Source: Pontibacter ummariensis
Lineage (GTDB): Bacteria > Bacteroidota > Bacteroidia > Cytophagales > Hymenobacteraceae
Direction: 5' to 3'
NCBI RefSeq assembly: GCF_900188175.1
Contig: NZ_FZOQ01000008.1
Coordinates: 124,001 to 188,000, forward strand
Length of the DNA stretch: 64,000 bases
Position numbers and translations under genes: made by a program. Under the pieces are notes generated by a model. The model saw only the letters and a list, made by a program, of their open reading frames with translations. It was not told the origin of the DNA and searched no databases. Below are positions 16,542 through 25,215 of the stretch, one piece after another. Within the stretch, counting starts at the first letter, position 1, and each line of letters opens with the position of its first letter.

Positions 16542-16922
16542 GTGAAAATTATGGACTTCATGGATGGACAAAGAGAGAACCTGATTCTTACGCTAACTTT
16601 AGACTTTGCTGTAGATGTGATTCTTTATGCTGAAGCACTGGAAGCGAAACGAAAATTTGTTGTTTCAAACCAGCTGCTAAAGAGCGGAACGTCTATAGGA
16701 GCAAACGTGCGAGAAGCTCAGAATGCTGAAAGTAAAGCTGACTTTATCCATAAATTTAAAGTATCGGCCAAAGAAGTGGATGAAACCGAATATTGGCTGT
16801 TGCTTTGTCAGAGAGTTTCATCCTATCCTGATCCATCCCATCTACAAGAAAAGCTAGCGTCCATCAAAAGGATAATTTCTAAAATTATTATCAGCTCAAA
16901 GGGCAAACCTAAGGAGACATGA
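16542..16922 (+). CDS. four-helix-bundle (23S rRNA intervening-sequence type) protein
   Basis: A 126-residue all-helical protein of the S23/IVS four-helix-bundle family, related in fold to the Avd accessory proteins of diversity-generating retroelements. Family features are the central [40 protein letters not shown] region (residues about 46-86, landmark parts only) and the C-terminal helix ending near SKGKPKET. Such proteins are best known from insertions in 23S rRNA genes and as stand-alone genes; molecular function is unclear, with nucleic-acid binding suggested. The first start is GTG at 16542, with in-frame ATGs at 16551 and 16560. It lies between scoA and scoB in the same orientation. 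No reverse transcriptase is nearby, so a retroelement role here is not supported. Confidence 0.8.
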   Translation: MKIMDFMDGQRENLILTLTLDFAVDVILYAEALEAKRKFVVSNQLLKSGTSIGANVREAQNAESKADFIHKFKVSAKEVDETEYWLLLCQRVSSYPDPSHLQEKLASIKRIISKIIISSKGKPKET

Positions 16923-16927
16923 ATCGA

Positions 16928-16946
16928 ATCTTCAAATCTCCAAATC
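16928..16946 (-). repeat. right terminal inverted repeat of the scoAB insertion
   Basis: The reverse complement reads GATTTGGAGATTTGAAGAT, differing at one position from the left repeat. It begins 6 nt after the stop codon of the inserted gene and lies 26 nt before scoB. Confidence 0.7.
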
Positions 16947-16971
16947 CTCAAATCTCCTAATTATAAAAGAA

Positions 16972-17628
16972 ATGGCTTTAGATAAAAATCAAATAGCGCA
17001 ACGAATTGCCAAAGAAGTAAAGAACGGCATGTACGTGAATCTGGGAATCGGCATCCCTACTTTGGTGGCCAATTATATACCGGAAGGCATAGAGGTAGTC
17101 CTGCAATCGGAGAACGGGCTGCTGGGCATGGGCCCCTTCCCTACAGAAGACAAGGTGGACGCGGACCTCATCAATGCTGGCAAGCAAACCATCACGACCC
17201 TACCGGGCTCTGCCATCTTCAACTCTGCTGAAAGTTTTGCCATGATACGGGGCGAGCACGTGGACCTGACCATACTGGGAGCCATGGAAGTGTCTGAAAA
17301 CGGAGACATCGCCAATTGGAAAATCCCAGGTAAAATGGTAAAAGGCATGGGCGGGGCTATGGACTTGGTTGCCTCAGCGAAGAACATCATTGTGGCGATG
17401 CAGCATACGGCGCGCGACGGATCTTCCAAGCTATTAAAGGAATGTACCTTGCCCATAACAGGCGTGCACTGTGTGAAAAAGATTGTGACAGACCTGGCTG
17501 TGCTGGAAGTAGTGGACGGGGGCTTCAAACTCCTGGAACGAGCGCCAGGTGTGAGTACAGAGGCCATAAGGGCTGCCACAGCTGGTAACCTGATCGTTGA
17601 CGGCGACGTGCCGGAAATTCTGCTATGA
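16972..17628 (+). CDS. scoB: succinyl-CoA:3-ketoacid CoA-transferase subunit B
   Basis: The beta subunit, which carries the catalytic glutamate that forms the CoA thioester intermediate. The 218-residue protein shows [15 protein letters not shown], the active-site motif SENGLLGMG with Glu47, [20 protein letters not shown] and [31 protein letters not shown]. It is complete and appears functional. With scoA it would form an active heteromer if the intervening cassette does not block co-transcription. A terminator follows 24 nt after the stop. Confidence 0.94.
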   Translation: MALDKNQIAQRIAKEVKNGMYVNLGIGIPTLVANYIPEGIEVVLQSENGLLGMGPFPTEDKVDADLINAGKQTITTLPGSAIFNSAESFAMIRGEHVDLTILGAMEVSENGDIANWKIPGKMVKGMGGAMDLVASAKNIIVAMQHTARDGSSKLLKECTLPITGVHCVKKIVTDLAVLEVVDGGFKLLERAPGVSTEAIRAATAGNLIVDGDVPEILL

Positions 17629-17651
17629 TTGACACCTCTGGAATCTCGTGG

Positions 17652-17682
17652 AAAGCGCAGCCTCGCATGGTAGCGCTTTTTG
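17652..17682 (+). terminator. terminator after scoB
   Basis: A 7-bp stem, AAAGCGC (17652-17658) with GCGCTTT (17673-17679), with a 14-nt loop and T-rich end. Confidence 0.65.
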
Positions 17683-17685
17683 TAT

Positions 17686-17693
17686 TATTTTTG
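17686..17693 (+). promoter_or_regulatory. possible -7 box upstream of the GNAT-nitrilase gene
   Basis: TATTTTTG matches TAnnTTTG directly after the scoB terminator and about 100 nt before the next start codon. No -33 element is visible, and the T-rich context makes a chance match possible. Confidence 0.25.
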
Positions 17694-17793
17694 TAGCTAC
17701 AAGTACAGGAATATCCTGTGCTTAGTTTATATCATATCTTACCTATACTCCCTGTGCGTATAGTCATATAAGTATAAAACCACGAAAAGCATA

Positions 17794-19344
17794 ATGAGCG
17801 AAAGAGTCGAAACGAATTTTGAACATAGATTATTACTGCGCCAACTGGAGCTAAAGGATTACAAGGAGGTAAAAGAGATCATGGACATGGTGTACTCCAA
17901 TGTCGATGGTGCCTGGACCCGCAAAGAATTCTCTAACCTGCTGAAGAAGTTTCCGGAGGGACAGATTTGCATCGAAGACAACGGAAAAGTAGTGGCTGCT
18001 GCCCTCAGCCTGATCATCAACTATGCCGATTACGGCGACAAGCATACCTATGACCAGATCATCGACAGAGGCACGTTCAAGTCACACGACCCTGAGGGGG
18101 AAACCCTGTATGGTATCGACGTGTTTGTGCACCCGGAATACCGTAACCTGCGCCTGGGCCGTCGCTTGTACGATGCCAGGAAAGAGATTTGCGAAAAACT
18201 AAACCTACGGGGCATTATTGCCGGTGGTCGCATTCCAGGGTACAAGCACTATGCCGATAAGCTCACGCCAGCCAAGTACATCGAGATGGTGCGCAACAAG
18301 GAGCTTTCTGACCCGGTTCTATCCTTCCAGCTGAGCAATGAATTCCACGTGCGTAGAATCCTCAAAGGCTATTTGCCAGATGATAAGGACTCCCGCGCCT
18401 ATGCCACGCTGCTGGAGTGGATCAATGTGTACTTCGAGGAGAAGGAGAAGCTGATCGGCGGCAAGAAAACAGTGGTACGTATCGGCATTGTGCAGTGGCA
18501 GATGCGTGCCGTAAGGTCTCTGGAAGACATGATGCAGCAAATCGAATTCTTCGTGGATACGGTGAGCTCCTATAAGTCGGATATCGTGGTGTTCCCCGAG
18601 TTCTTCAATGCCCCGCTGATGGCCCTAACCAATGAGGATACGCCTTCGGAGGCCATCCGTAGTATGGCCGAGTACACCGAGGAGATACGGGAGCGCATGG
18701 TGCAATTGGCCCTCTCCTACAACATCAATATCATTGCTGGCAGCATGCCGGAGTACTACGACAACAAGCTGTACAATGTCAGCTACCTCTGCCGCCGCGA
18801 TGGCACCTATGATGCGCAGTACAAGCTGCACGTCACGCCGGATGAGTCGCATTACTGGGGTATGCGCGGAGGCCACAAGCTGAAGATCTTCGATACAGAC
18901 ATCGGCCGCATCGGTATCCTGATCTGCTATGATGTGGAGTTCCCGGAGCTTGCCCGTATGCTTTCTGACATGGACATGAAGATTCTCTTTGTGCCATTCT
19001 GGACGGATACGAAGAACGCCTACCTGCGCGTGCGCCGTTGTGCCCAAGCCCGTGCCATCGAAAATGAGTGTTATGTGGCCATTACCGGTAGTGTAGGCAA
19101 CCTGCCAAAGGTAGAGAACATGGACATCCAGTACTCCCAATCAGCCGTCTTCTCCCCTTCTGACTTCGCCTTCCCACACGATGCCGTGGTCGCCGAAGCC
19201 ACTCCTAATACAGAGATGACCCTGATCGCCGACCTGGACCTGGATTTGTTAAAGGATCTAAATACCGCCGGTAGTGTCCGGAACCTGAAAGACCGTCGCC
19301 GCGACCTCTATAACCTGAGTTGGGTGAAGCGGAATGATGAGTAA
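17794..19344 (+). CDS. GNAT acetyltransferase / carbon-nitrogen hydrolase fusion
   Basis: A 516-residue two-domain enzyme. Residues 10-190 form a GNAT fold with the acetyl-CoA loop in YRNLRLGRRLYDARKE (about 115-130). Residues 227-480 form a nitrilase-superfamily amidohydrolase with the full catalytic triad: Glu269 in VVFPEFF, Lys344 in AQYKLHVTPDE and Cys378 in ILICYDVEFPE. Both active sites look intact, so the protein may acylate and hydrolyse the same amide-type metabolite; the substrate is unknown. This fusion is recognised in Bacteroidota and other phyla as a bifunctional annotation. It is transcribed alone and closed by a very strong hairpin. Confidence 0.9.
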   Translation: MSERVETNFEHRLLLRQLELKDYKEVKEIMDMVYSNVDGAWTRKEFSNLLKKFPEGQICIEDNGKVVAAALSLIINYADYGDKHTYDQIIDRGTFKSHDPEGETLYGIDVFVHPEYRNLRLGRRLYDARKEICEKLNLRGIIAGGRIPGYKHYADKLTPAKYIEMVRNKELSDPVLSFQLSNEFHVRRILKGYLPDDKDSRAYATLLEWINVYFEEKEKLIGGKKTVVRIGIVQWQMRAVRSLEDMMQQIEFFVDTVSSYKSDIVVFPEFFNAPLMALTNEDTPSEAIRSMAEYTEEIRERMVQLALSYNINIIAGSMPEYYDNKLYNVSYLCRRDGTYDAQYKLHVTPDESHYWGMRGGHKLKIFDTDIGRIGILICYDVEFPELARMLSDMDMKILFVPFWTDTKNAYLRVRRCAQARAIENECYVAITGSVGNLPKVENMDIQYSQSAVFSPSDFAFPHDAVVAEATPNTEMTLIADLDLDLLKDLNTAGSVRNLKDRRRDLYNLSWVKRNDE

Positions 19345-19362
19345 TTAGAAGGATTACAAACA

Positions 19363-19417
19363 ATTACAAACAAAAGAGCAGTTGCCTTATAAAGGCAACT
19401 GCTCTTTTGTTTGTAAT
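19363..19417. terminator. 26-bp perfect bidirectional terminator hairpin
   Basis: The arms 19363-19388 and 19392-19417 are perfect reverse complements over 26 bp with a 3-nt loop ATA. The arms have A-rich left and T-rich right ends, so RNA from either strand ends in a stem followed by a U-rich tract. It sits between the convergent GNAT-nitrilase and Wzz-like genes. Confidence 0.85.
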
Positions 19418-19442
19418 ATTAGTTATAACTCGATTACTCGAT

Positions 19443-20357
19443 TTAATAAGAGAGTCTTTTCCTTTTCTTATTTTCTATGTTAAGAGCTACCATAAGCCCT
19501 ATAAGAAAAGCAACAAGCCCTCCTACTGCTAGATACTTTAGCAGGTTCGGACCAGTTGGCTTTAGGCGAGGGGCAAAGCCATTTACTACCTGTATATTAT
19601 CGAGTTGATCTAGCTCTGCCTCTAACTCAGCTTTCTGCCGATACATGGCCACACTCTCCCGGTAGAGATTCGTCGGATCAACAGGTTGTCCATACACGAA
19701 GCCATTCACAGGTCCTCTAGGGGAAGAAACAGTAGTCTTGATGCTGTCAATCGATTCAATTTCACTTTCAAGTTTTGCAATCATCCCCTCCATCTCTCTT
19801 TGCTTAATACGCTTAAGCTTTGAGAAGTACCTGTTGTTTTCGAGATAATTAGCCAGAGCTGGTTCCATTGTATCGAACAAGCTATTATCATACAATGAAA
19901 GTTCAATCCTAAAGGGTGAACCTGTCAACACGCTATCTTCTTCAACTATTTCGGCATCAAGGTTGGAAAACTCCATCTTCTTTATTTGCCTGGCAGCATC
20001 TTCACTAACATCTAACATATCGGACACAGCCAAAAAGTTATCCTCTTCCACAGCTACCGTTAATTTGCTGAGTTGATCCTCAACAAAGTCATTCCGGATA
20101 TCAGCAAGGACTAAAGTCATAGTAGATGCATAATAAGCTTTGGTCACTTTGTATGCTCCATATCCAAGCCCCAAGCCTAGAAGCACAAAAAAAGCTATCA
20201 GCTTAAACCTTCTTAAAGCAACCTTGAAACAATACTCTATTAACCCAACTAAAGACTTTATACTACGGCCTATACTGTCAAATATCTCTCTAATGTCAAC
20301 TTCGTCACTATAGCGCCGTTGGCTTGTTACTTTATGTTCTTCTTGATCAACTTTCAT
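19443..20357 (-). CDS. Wzz-like polysaccharide chain-length/co-polymerase protein
   Basis: A 304-residue inner-membrane protein with the Wzz topology. It has a cytoplasmic start of about 50 residues, a first membrane helix at about 53-73 (LIAFFVLLGLGLGYGAYKVT), a periplasmic coiled-coil-rich region with QREMEGMIAKLESEIESIDS, and a second helix near 276-296 followed by a basic end KKRKRLSY. The proline-rich approach to the second helix (APRLKPTGPN) is typical. It controls polymer length together with Wzy. It lacks the C-terminal tyrosine-kinase domain of Wzc-type proteins, and no Wza exporter is in the window, which fits an O-antigen-like pathway. Codons and composition are AT-rich, like the rest of the locus. 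Confidence 0.8.
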   Translation of the reverse strand: MKVDQEEHKVTSQRRYSDEVDIREIFDSIGRSIKSLVGLIEYCFKVALRRFKLIAFFVLLGLGLGYGAYKVTKAYYASTMTLVLADIRNDFVEDQLSKLTVAVEEDNFLAVSDMLDVSEDAARQIKKMEFSNLDAEIVEEDSVLTGSPFRIELSLYDNSLFDTMEPALANYLENNRYFSKLKRIKQREMEGMIAKLESEIESIDSIKTTVSSPRGPVNGFVYGQPVDPTNLYRESVAMYRQKAELEAELDQLDNIQVVNGFAPRLKPTGPNLLKYLAVGGLVAFLIGLMVALNIENKKRKRLSY

Positions 20358-20447
20358 TTTAATTTGTAAGAAAGTGTACTGGTTTTAAATTACTAAGCTC
20401 TTAAGCCAATATTACTTGATAACTAAGTTATACTTGGTAATACTTCA

Positions 20448-21539
20448 CTACGACACAGCATTATGGTCCTGATATATAGAGAGGTATTTCTTAAAAGTAT
20501 CTTCAATATTGAAGTTTTCATAACACATTTCAAGGGAGTTCATTCCCATCTGGTCTAAAATTTTACGGTTGCTCTTTAGCCAACCAATTCTATAAACAGC
20601 TTCCTCAGCAGTATCAAATGTAAAGCCATTGTAATCAGGAGCTACAAGATCTATGTTGCCCACGCAATTAGACAACACCAAACACTTTCCTAAGCTCATA
20701 GCCTCTAATACAGAAAAGGGAAGACCTTCCCACGATGAAGTAGAAAGATAAACATCAGCACTATTAACTTCTGCTACCACCTCTTCTCTTCCTTTCCACC
20801 CCGTGACAGTGATGTTGTTGGAGATAAGCTTGTCTCTGTACTCTCCGTCGCCTATCCAAACAAAACGAATAGATGAATCTTGGGCAAATGCTGAGGCGAT
20901 ATCATTAAAAAGCACCGGGTTCTTTTGCTCTGTTATTCTTCCACAAGTAACTATTGTGAATTTAGGAACAGGGCTTGCCTTTCTTTCTGTTGCTCTAAGT
21001 GAGCCGGCAGGCAACACTATTCCGTTATTAATGTAAGTCGCCTTTACGCCCACCTTTCTAAACTTTTCTGCTTCTGATTTCGAACAGCAGACTACGGTAC
21101 CAGAGAGCAATGCGGCGCTCTTCTCTAAGGCCGCGTAAAACAATACTCTTACAAAAGAGGTGTCTTTCCGAAGAAAAGCAGCTCCATGTGGAGTGAAGAC
21201 AACATTTCGAATCCCAAGTGCATTACAAGCCAACCTACCTAAAAACCCGGCCTTGGAAGAATGCAGGTGAACTACGTCCGGCTTAAGCTGTTTTAGCTTT
21301 CGCCTTAAATCAGCCAAGGCCTTTAAGTCCTTCACAATACTTATACTACGGTGAGCGGATTTCCATTTCAAAAAAGAGACATGTTGTGGAAATTTTGCTT
21401 TAACGTCCTCAGCACTTATTTCATCTTTTCTCTCACCATGAATAACGACATGCTCATGTTGGTTCATATACATTGTTGCAAGATTGACAAAATGAACTGT
21501 CCCTCCAGCAAAACACTCAACAACATGTACTATTTTCAT
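20448..21539 (-). CDS. glycosyltransferase family 4
   Basis: A GT-B fold retaining glycosyltransferase of about 363 residues. The start MKIVHVVECFAGGTVHFVNL at 21537-21539 is preferred over the longer frame from 21575, which would add 12 poor residues. Visible landmarks are DVVHLHSSKAGFLGRLACNA in the acceptor half, FTIVTCGRITEQKNPVLF at the start of the donor half, and the EX7E signature region SSWEGLPFSVLEAMSLGKCL. It probably adds one sugar to the lipid-linked repeat unit in the cytoplasm. It is divergent from wzx; a perfect -7 box at 21591-21598 lies upstream. Donor sugar cannot be told. Confidence 0.88.
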   Translation of the reverse strand: MKIVHVVECFAGGTVHFVNLATMYMNQHEHVVIHGERKDEISAEDVKAKFPQHVSFLKWKSAHRSISIVKDLKALADLRRKLKQLKPDVVHLHSSKAGFLGRLACNALGIRNVVFTPHGAAFLRKDTSFVRVLFYAALEKSAALLSGTVVCCSKSEAEKFRKVGVKATYINNGIVLPAGSLRATERKASPVPKFTIVTCGRITEQKNPVLFNDIASAFAQDSSIRFVWIGDGEYRDKLISNNITVTGWKGREEVVAEVNSADVYLSTSSWEGLPFSVLEAMSLGKCLVLSNCVGNIDLVAPDYNGFTFDTAEEAVYRIGWLKSNRKILDQMGMNSLEMCYENFNIEDTFKKYLSIYQDHNAVS

Positions 21540-21590
21540 ACTGCCCTCATACTGATAAATGAAACAGGGAAACAATTTCTGTTTCTACGG

Positions 21591-21598
21591 CAAAGGTA
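21591..21598 (-). promoter_or_regulatory. -7 box for the minus-strand glycosyltransferase
   Basis: The minus strand reads TACCTTTG, a full TAnnTTTG match, giving a leader of about 45 nt. No clear -33 element. Confidence 0.4.
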
Positions 21599-21919
21599 AT
21601 AACATAAGGTTATCTTTTGATAGTCTCTTGTAGCGCAAAAACATTATTACCTAAATGCTACATAAAGGCCAGTTATGTAGTCTATAGTTCCACTTGAGAA
21701 ACTATCAGGAGCAAGACTTCAAGCACAGCAAGCCCTTGCAGTGACATTAGAACGGTTTATCTTTAACACGAGAGTTTAGAACGCCTCTACACTTTTATAC
21801 TAGCTGAAGTATATGGGAGTCTTTAAAAACAAAGGTACTTCCTCCCTGTCCTTAATTAGCTACTGTATAGTCTTCTGCACACTTTACTAAATTAGTAACA
21901 TCAACTTATAATATTGTAT

Positions 21920-21927
21920 TAACTTTG
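21920..21927 (+). promoter_or_regulatory. -7 box for the wzx operon
   Basis: TAACTTTG is a full match, 41 nt before the TTG start of the flippase gene. No clear -33 element; position and composition are suitable. Confidence 0.45.
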
Positions 21928-21967
21928 GTATTCAAATGCAACTCAGCAGCATTAACTGATTACAAGC

Positions 21968-23332
21968 TTGAAAACTATTTCATTACTGAAGTCCAGACTT
22001 ACTAGTAAACAGGACGAACTTACCTTACGGGCGCACAAAAACGTACTCTTTTCTCTAATTTTCAAAGGAGTGGGCATTTTGGTTGGTCTTGTTCTAGTCC
22101 CCTTAACGCTTGACTATTTGACCCCAGTAAAATATGGAGTCTGGCTTACGCTAAGCTCCTTGTTACATTGGATCACCTTTTTTGATATGGGATTAAGTAA
22201 TGGTCTTCGTAACAAGTTTGCTGAAGCTCTTGCAAAAAAGGACATGAAGCTGGCACAGGTTTATACCAGTACTACTTATGCTGCTGTATCAGCTGTAGGG
22301 GTTGTAATTATCCTTATAGGCTTTATCCTCTATTCTCTGTTCGACTTGGGTCAGGCTTTGAACTTTACTGATATTGCTGCACAAGAAACTGAGGATTTAA
22401 TTCTAGTTGTTTTGATTTTCTTCACGATTAGACTGATTGCAGGGCTCATCTTTGCACTACTAGCGGCGGATCAAAAGGTAAGCATGATCGGCTTAGTTGA
22501 TCTTCTAACAAATGTTGTTTCACTAGTTTGTATATTCTTATTAAAGCAGTTTACTTATGACTCACTTTTTCTGGTAGGGTTCTTATTTAGCTTTGTAATC
22601 GCCTTTGTGCCGTTAGTTGCCAGTTTCTGGTTCTTCTCAAGCACCTATAGTAAATTTGTTCCCAACCTGAAGTACGTAAACTTTAAACACGCAAAAGATC
22701 TACTCAAGTTAGGGGGCAACTTTTTCTTCCTGCAGGGAGCAGTTATCATACTGTTTTTTAGCAACAACATAATTATTTCAGCTATACTGGGCCCAGAGCA
22801 AGTAACTATTTTTAACATACCCTATAAATATATAGGCATTATCACGATGCTTTCTGTTATTATTCTTAATCCATTTTGGACAGCTGCTACTGAGGCTTTT
22901 CAAAAGGACAATTTTAACTGGCTAAGAAAGACAAGCAGGAACTTAGTTATAATTTGGTTTTTACTAAGCCTTATCACCTTAACTATGGTCATTGTCTCTC
23001 CTATTGTCTATCATTTTTGGATTGGTAACGAAGTGCACATACCTTTTACAATAACTACTCTTGTAGGTGTTTATGTCGCTTTACTTGCCTGGATAAATAC
23101 CTTTGGATATTTATTGAATGGAATTGGTAAAATTAAAATTCAGCTTTACGCCTATCTTTTTGCAGCCATCGGTTTGTTCCCTCTCGCATATCTACTGGCT
23201 CAAAAGCTTAATTTTGGGCTCGAAGGTATTCTTGTTGCCAATATCCTATGTATTCTACCTGCCGGCATTCTAGTGCCACTACAGTTTTGGCTTATTTTAA
23301 ATAAGAGAGCTACCGGACTCTTTACAAAATGA
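21968..23332 (+). CDS. polysaccharide flippase (Wzx-like, MOP superfamily)
   Basis: A 454-residue protein with about 12 to 14 hydrophobic helices, of the MATE/MOP polysaccharide export family, which moves lipid-linked repeat units across the inner membrane. Early landmarks are NVLFSLIFKGVGILVGLVLV and the conserved LTPVKYGVWLTLSSLLHW; the later half has NLKYVNFKHAKDLLKLGGNF before a helix pair. The start is TTG at 21968, with no ATG before the conserved region. It opens the plus-strand operon of the polysaccharide locus and has low GC composition. Confidence 0.88.
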   Translation: MKTISLLKSRLTSKQDELTLRAHKNVLFSLIFKGVGILVGLVLVPLTLDYLTPVKYGVWLTLSSLLHWITFFDMGLSNGLRNKFAEALAKKDMKLAQVYTSTTYAAVSAVGVVIILIGFILYSLFDLGQALNFTDIAAQETEDLILVVLIFFTIRLIAGLIFALLAADQKVSMIGLVDLLTNVVSLVCIFLLKQFTYDSLFLVGFLFSFVIAFVPLVASFWFFSSTYSKFVPNLKYVNFKHAKDLLKLGGNFFFLQGAVIILFFSNNIIISAILGPEQVTIFNIPYKYIGIITMLSVIILNPFWTAATEAFQKDNFNWLRKTSRNLVIIWFLLSLITLTMVIVSPIVYHFWIGNEVHIPFTITTLVGVYVALLAWINTFGYLLNGIGKIKIQLYAYLFAAIGLFPLAYLLAQKLNFGLEGILVANILCILPAGILVPLQFWLILNKRATGLFTK

Positions 23333-23438
23333 GTTTACAAATAGAGCCGAATTTTAATGTTTAGCCTTCTGTTTCAACAAAAGCACAAAAGCCTCTATCT
23401 GAATAACATAAACGTGAACCAATTAAAAAATCAAGCAC

Positions 23439-24023
23439 ATGCTTACTAAGGTTCTGAAAAGACTAAGCAGTGAGGTCTCTATGAGAATATTTGAGCCTTT
23501 CCTTCTTACTTTAGCAAACGTCTGTACAATAAGCTATCCCTTACCGCTATCAGGTTTGAAATGCAGCATTTTGAGACTAACAGGTATAAAAATAGGTTCT
23601 CCTACCTTTATTGATAAAGGCTTTCAATGCTTTTTTCCTAAAAAAATAACGATTAGCAAGAACTGTTCCTTTGGGCATTACAACAGGATATGGGCTTTTA
23701 ACCCTGTCTACATTGGAGCAAACGTGCAAACAGCGATTGGGGTCACTATTGTCTCCGGAGGCCATCGAACAGATAATTTTGCGCCCCTGGAGGATAACCA
23801 GGAGACCACATTAGAGGGAGATAACTGGATCGGCGCTAACGTAACCATTCTTGGGGGTACTAGAATCGGACGCGGAGCTATTATAGCAGCTGGAGCGGTT
23901 GTGACTGGAGATATTCCTCCTTATACCATAGCCGGTGGCATCCCTGCCCGAGTACTTAAAAGAAGGGAGCCTGCTGAAAGGACAGTCTCCCCTTTCGGAA
24001 CTTACCCATCTTATATTCATTAA
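23439..24023 (+). CDS. left-handed beta-helix (hexapeptide) O-acyltransferase
   Basis: A 194-residue member of the maltose/galactoside O-acetyltransferase group. Hexapeptide repeats run from about residue 75 to 170, for example [50 protein letters not shown] and [20 protein letters not shown]. It probably acetylates a sugar of the surface polysaccharide using acetyl-CoA. The first 70 residues form a helical cap. It is 106 nt after the flippase gene and 3 nt before the next glycosyltransferase gene. Confidence 0.85.
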   Translation: MLTKVLKRLSSEVSMRIFEPFLLTLANVCTISYPLPLSGLKCSILRLTGIKIGSPTFIDKGFQCFFPKKITISKNCSFGHYNRIWAFNPVYIGANVQTAIGVTIVSGGHRTDNFAPLEDNQETTLEGDNWIGANVTILGGTRIGRGAIIAAGAVVTGDIPPYTIAGGIPARVLKRREPAERTVSPFGTYPSYIH

Positions 24024-24026
24024 GAA

Positions 24027-25214
24027 ATGTACTTTGTAACTGAAGACCCTCCGCTTAAGAAAAAAGGGTTCGGACTATCCGTACTGATGTACAATATCCT
24101 ATACTCTCTAAAAGAGAAAAAAAATGTTGTTTTTACCTTTAAAGGTGCTAATAACAACATCAGCCTTCAAGATATAACAGAGGACTCTTCTTGGGATGTC
24201 ATCCTGTTAGACCATGCCCTCTCCATGATCAGAGATATCCCTGTGTTGGGTAAGTTTAAGTCCTTTGAAATGCTGTTTAGCTTTTTCTTGTCTTTACGGA
24301 CTTTGAGAAGAACCATGCGTACTGATGCATCTGAACCGGTGCTGGTCTCTGTTGGAGCATCGGCAAGGCCTGTTCTATATGCCTTCATGTTAGGTTTTTT
24401 AATAAAGAATCCAATATGGCTATACATCGTGGATGATTTTGAGAGGATAAATGAGATAAATAACAACAGATTTGAAAAAATACTTGCAAAATTGTTTTTT
24501 AAAAGGGTAATAAGATCTGTAAGTAAAGTATTTGTTATAAGTGAAGGCCTAAAAGATAAATATCTTCGTTCTTTTGGTATAAACTCTTTTGAGCTTCTGC
24601 CATGCTTTGGAAGAGTTGGTTCTCAACAAACAGAGACAAGCCTGACTACTACAAATGAAAGTAAGTGTGTTTTCGTATTCTCAGGGGGCCTGAGTATTTT
24701 ATATAACGATACACTGAGACTCTTTGCTGAACAGTTAAAAGAGCTGAAAAAGAAAGAAAATAAGGAGTATAAACTAATCATACAAACATACTCCTCACGA
24801 GAGCAATATGAAGCTGTTGATTTTCCTGCTGATATAGTAGAATATAGAACTTCTACAGAGCGCAGTTCAAACCTACCCTCTTTTCAAGAAGCGAACTGCT
24901 TTATTGTTCCCTACTCTTTTGATCAAGACCATAAAGACTTAGTAAGCACGTCCTTTCCTCAGAAGGTAGCTGAGTTGATTCAGCTAAACAAGCCAATGCT
25001 ATTTATTGGCCCAAGCTACAGTTCTGTTATTAAGTTTTTTGAGTCACACGCTGTCCCATATGTGGTTAACCAGGACAACCTTCAGTGTTTACCCCGGATC
25101 ATATCAGATATTGCAACAACAGGAATAGATAAATTCGTCCAAGAATTATACGCTTCCATTTATTGTAATAGCTTTTCCTCTTTTAATGTTAAAAGAGTTT
25201 TAAATATTAGCTAG
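24027..25214 (+). CDS. putative glycosyltransferase, divergent GT-B fold
   Basis: A 395-residue protein with only distant glycosyltransferase features. The centre has FVISEGLKDKYLRSFGIN and CVFVFSGGLSILYNDT, resembling the hinge and donor-domain entry of GT-B enzymes. The end has FIVPYSFDQDHKDLVSTSFP and KVAELIQLNKPMLFIGPSYS, where GT4 enzymes carry the EX7E region. I infer a family 4-like transferase specific to this polysaccharide. Composition is very AT-rich and Lys/Asn/Ser-rich, suggesting transfer. The next gene starts after a single nucleotide, so the two are coupled. Confidence 0.6.
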   Translation: MYFVTEDPPLKKKGFGLSVLMYNILYSLKEKKNVVFTFKGANNNISLQDITEDSSWDVILLDHALSMIRDIPVLGKFKSFEMLFSFFLSLRTLRRTMRTDASEPVLVSVGASARPVLYAFMLGFLIKNPIWLYIVDDFERINEINNNRFEKILAKLFFKRVIRSVSKVFVISEGLKDKYLRSFGINSFELLPCFGRVGSQQTETSLTTTNESKCVFVFSGGLSILYNDTLRLFAEQLKELKKKENKEYKLIIQTYSSREQYEAVDFPADIVEYRTSTERSSNLPSFQEANCFIVPYSFDQDHKDLVSTSFPQKVAELIQLNKPMLFIGPSYSSVIKFFESHAVPYVVNQDNLQCLPRIISDIATTGIDKFVQELYASIYCNSFSSFNVKRVLNIS

Positions 25215-25215
25215 C

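Larger units (their letters stand above)
16523..16946 (+). mobile_element. inverted-repeat-bounded insertion carrying a four-helix-bundle gene
   Basis: A 19-nt repeat at 16523-16541 is matched in inverted orientation by 16928-16946 with a single mismatch. The two repeats bracket the four-helix-bundle gene with almost no spare sequence (start at 16542, stop at 16922). The unit separates scoA from scoB, two subunits normally encoded side by side. A second copy of part of the right repeat (CAAATCTCC) follows at about 16949-16957. This looks like a small mobile or repeat-associated cassette; I see no transposase and no clear target duplication, so mobility is inference. Confidence 0.5.
21540..21967. 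promoter_or_regulatory. divergent promoter region of the polysaccharide locus
   Basis: A non-coding stretch of 428 bp between two divergent genes. It contains facing -7 boxes at 21591-21598 (minus) and 21920-21927 (plus). An inverted repeat of 8 bp with a 7-nt loop lies at 21658-21680, and a weaker 6-bp pair (ATAGTT/AACTAT) follows just downstream. I found no open frame or RNA gene. It is the likely control region of the cassette. Confidence 0.5.

Noticed and set aside
16542..16922. Four-helix-bundle gene as Avd of a diversity-generating retroelement
   Set aside because: No reverse transcriptase, template or variable repeat was seen in the surrounding genes.
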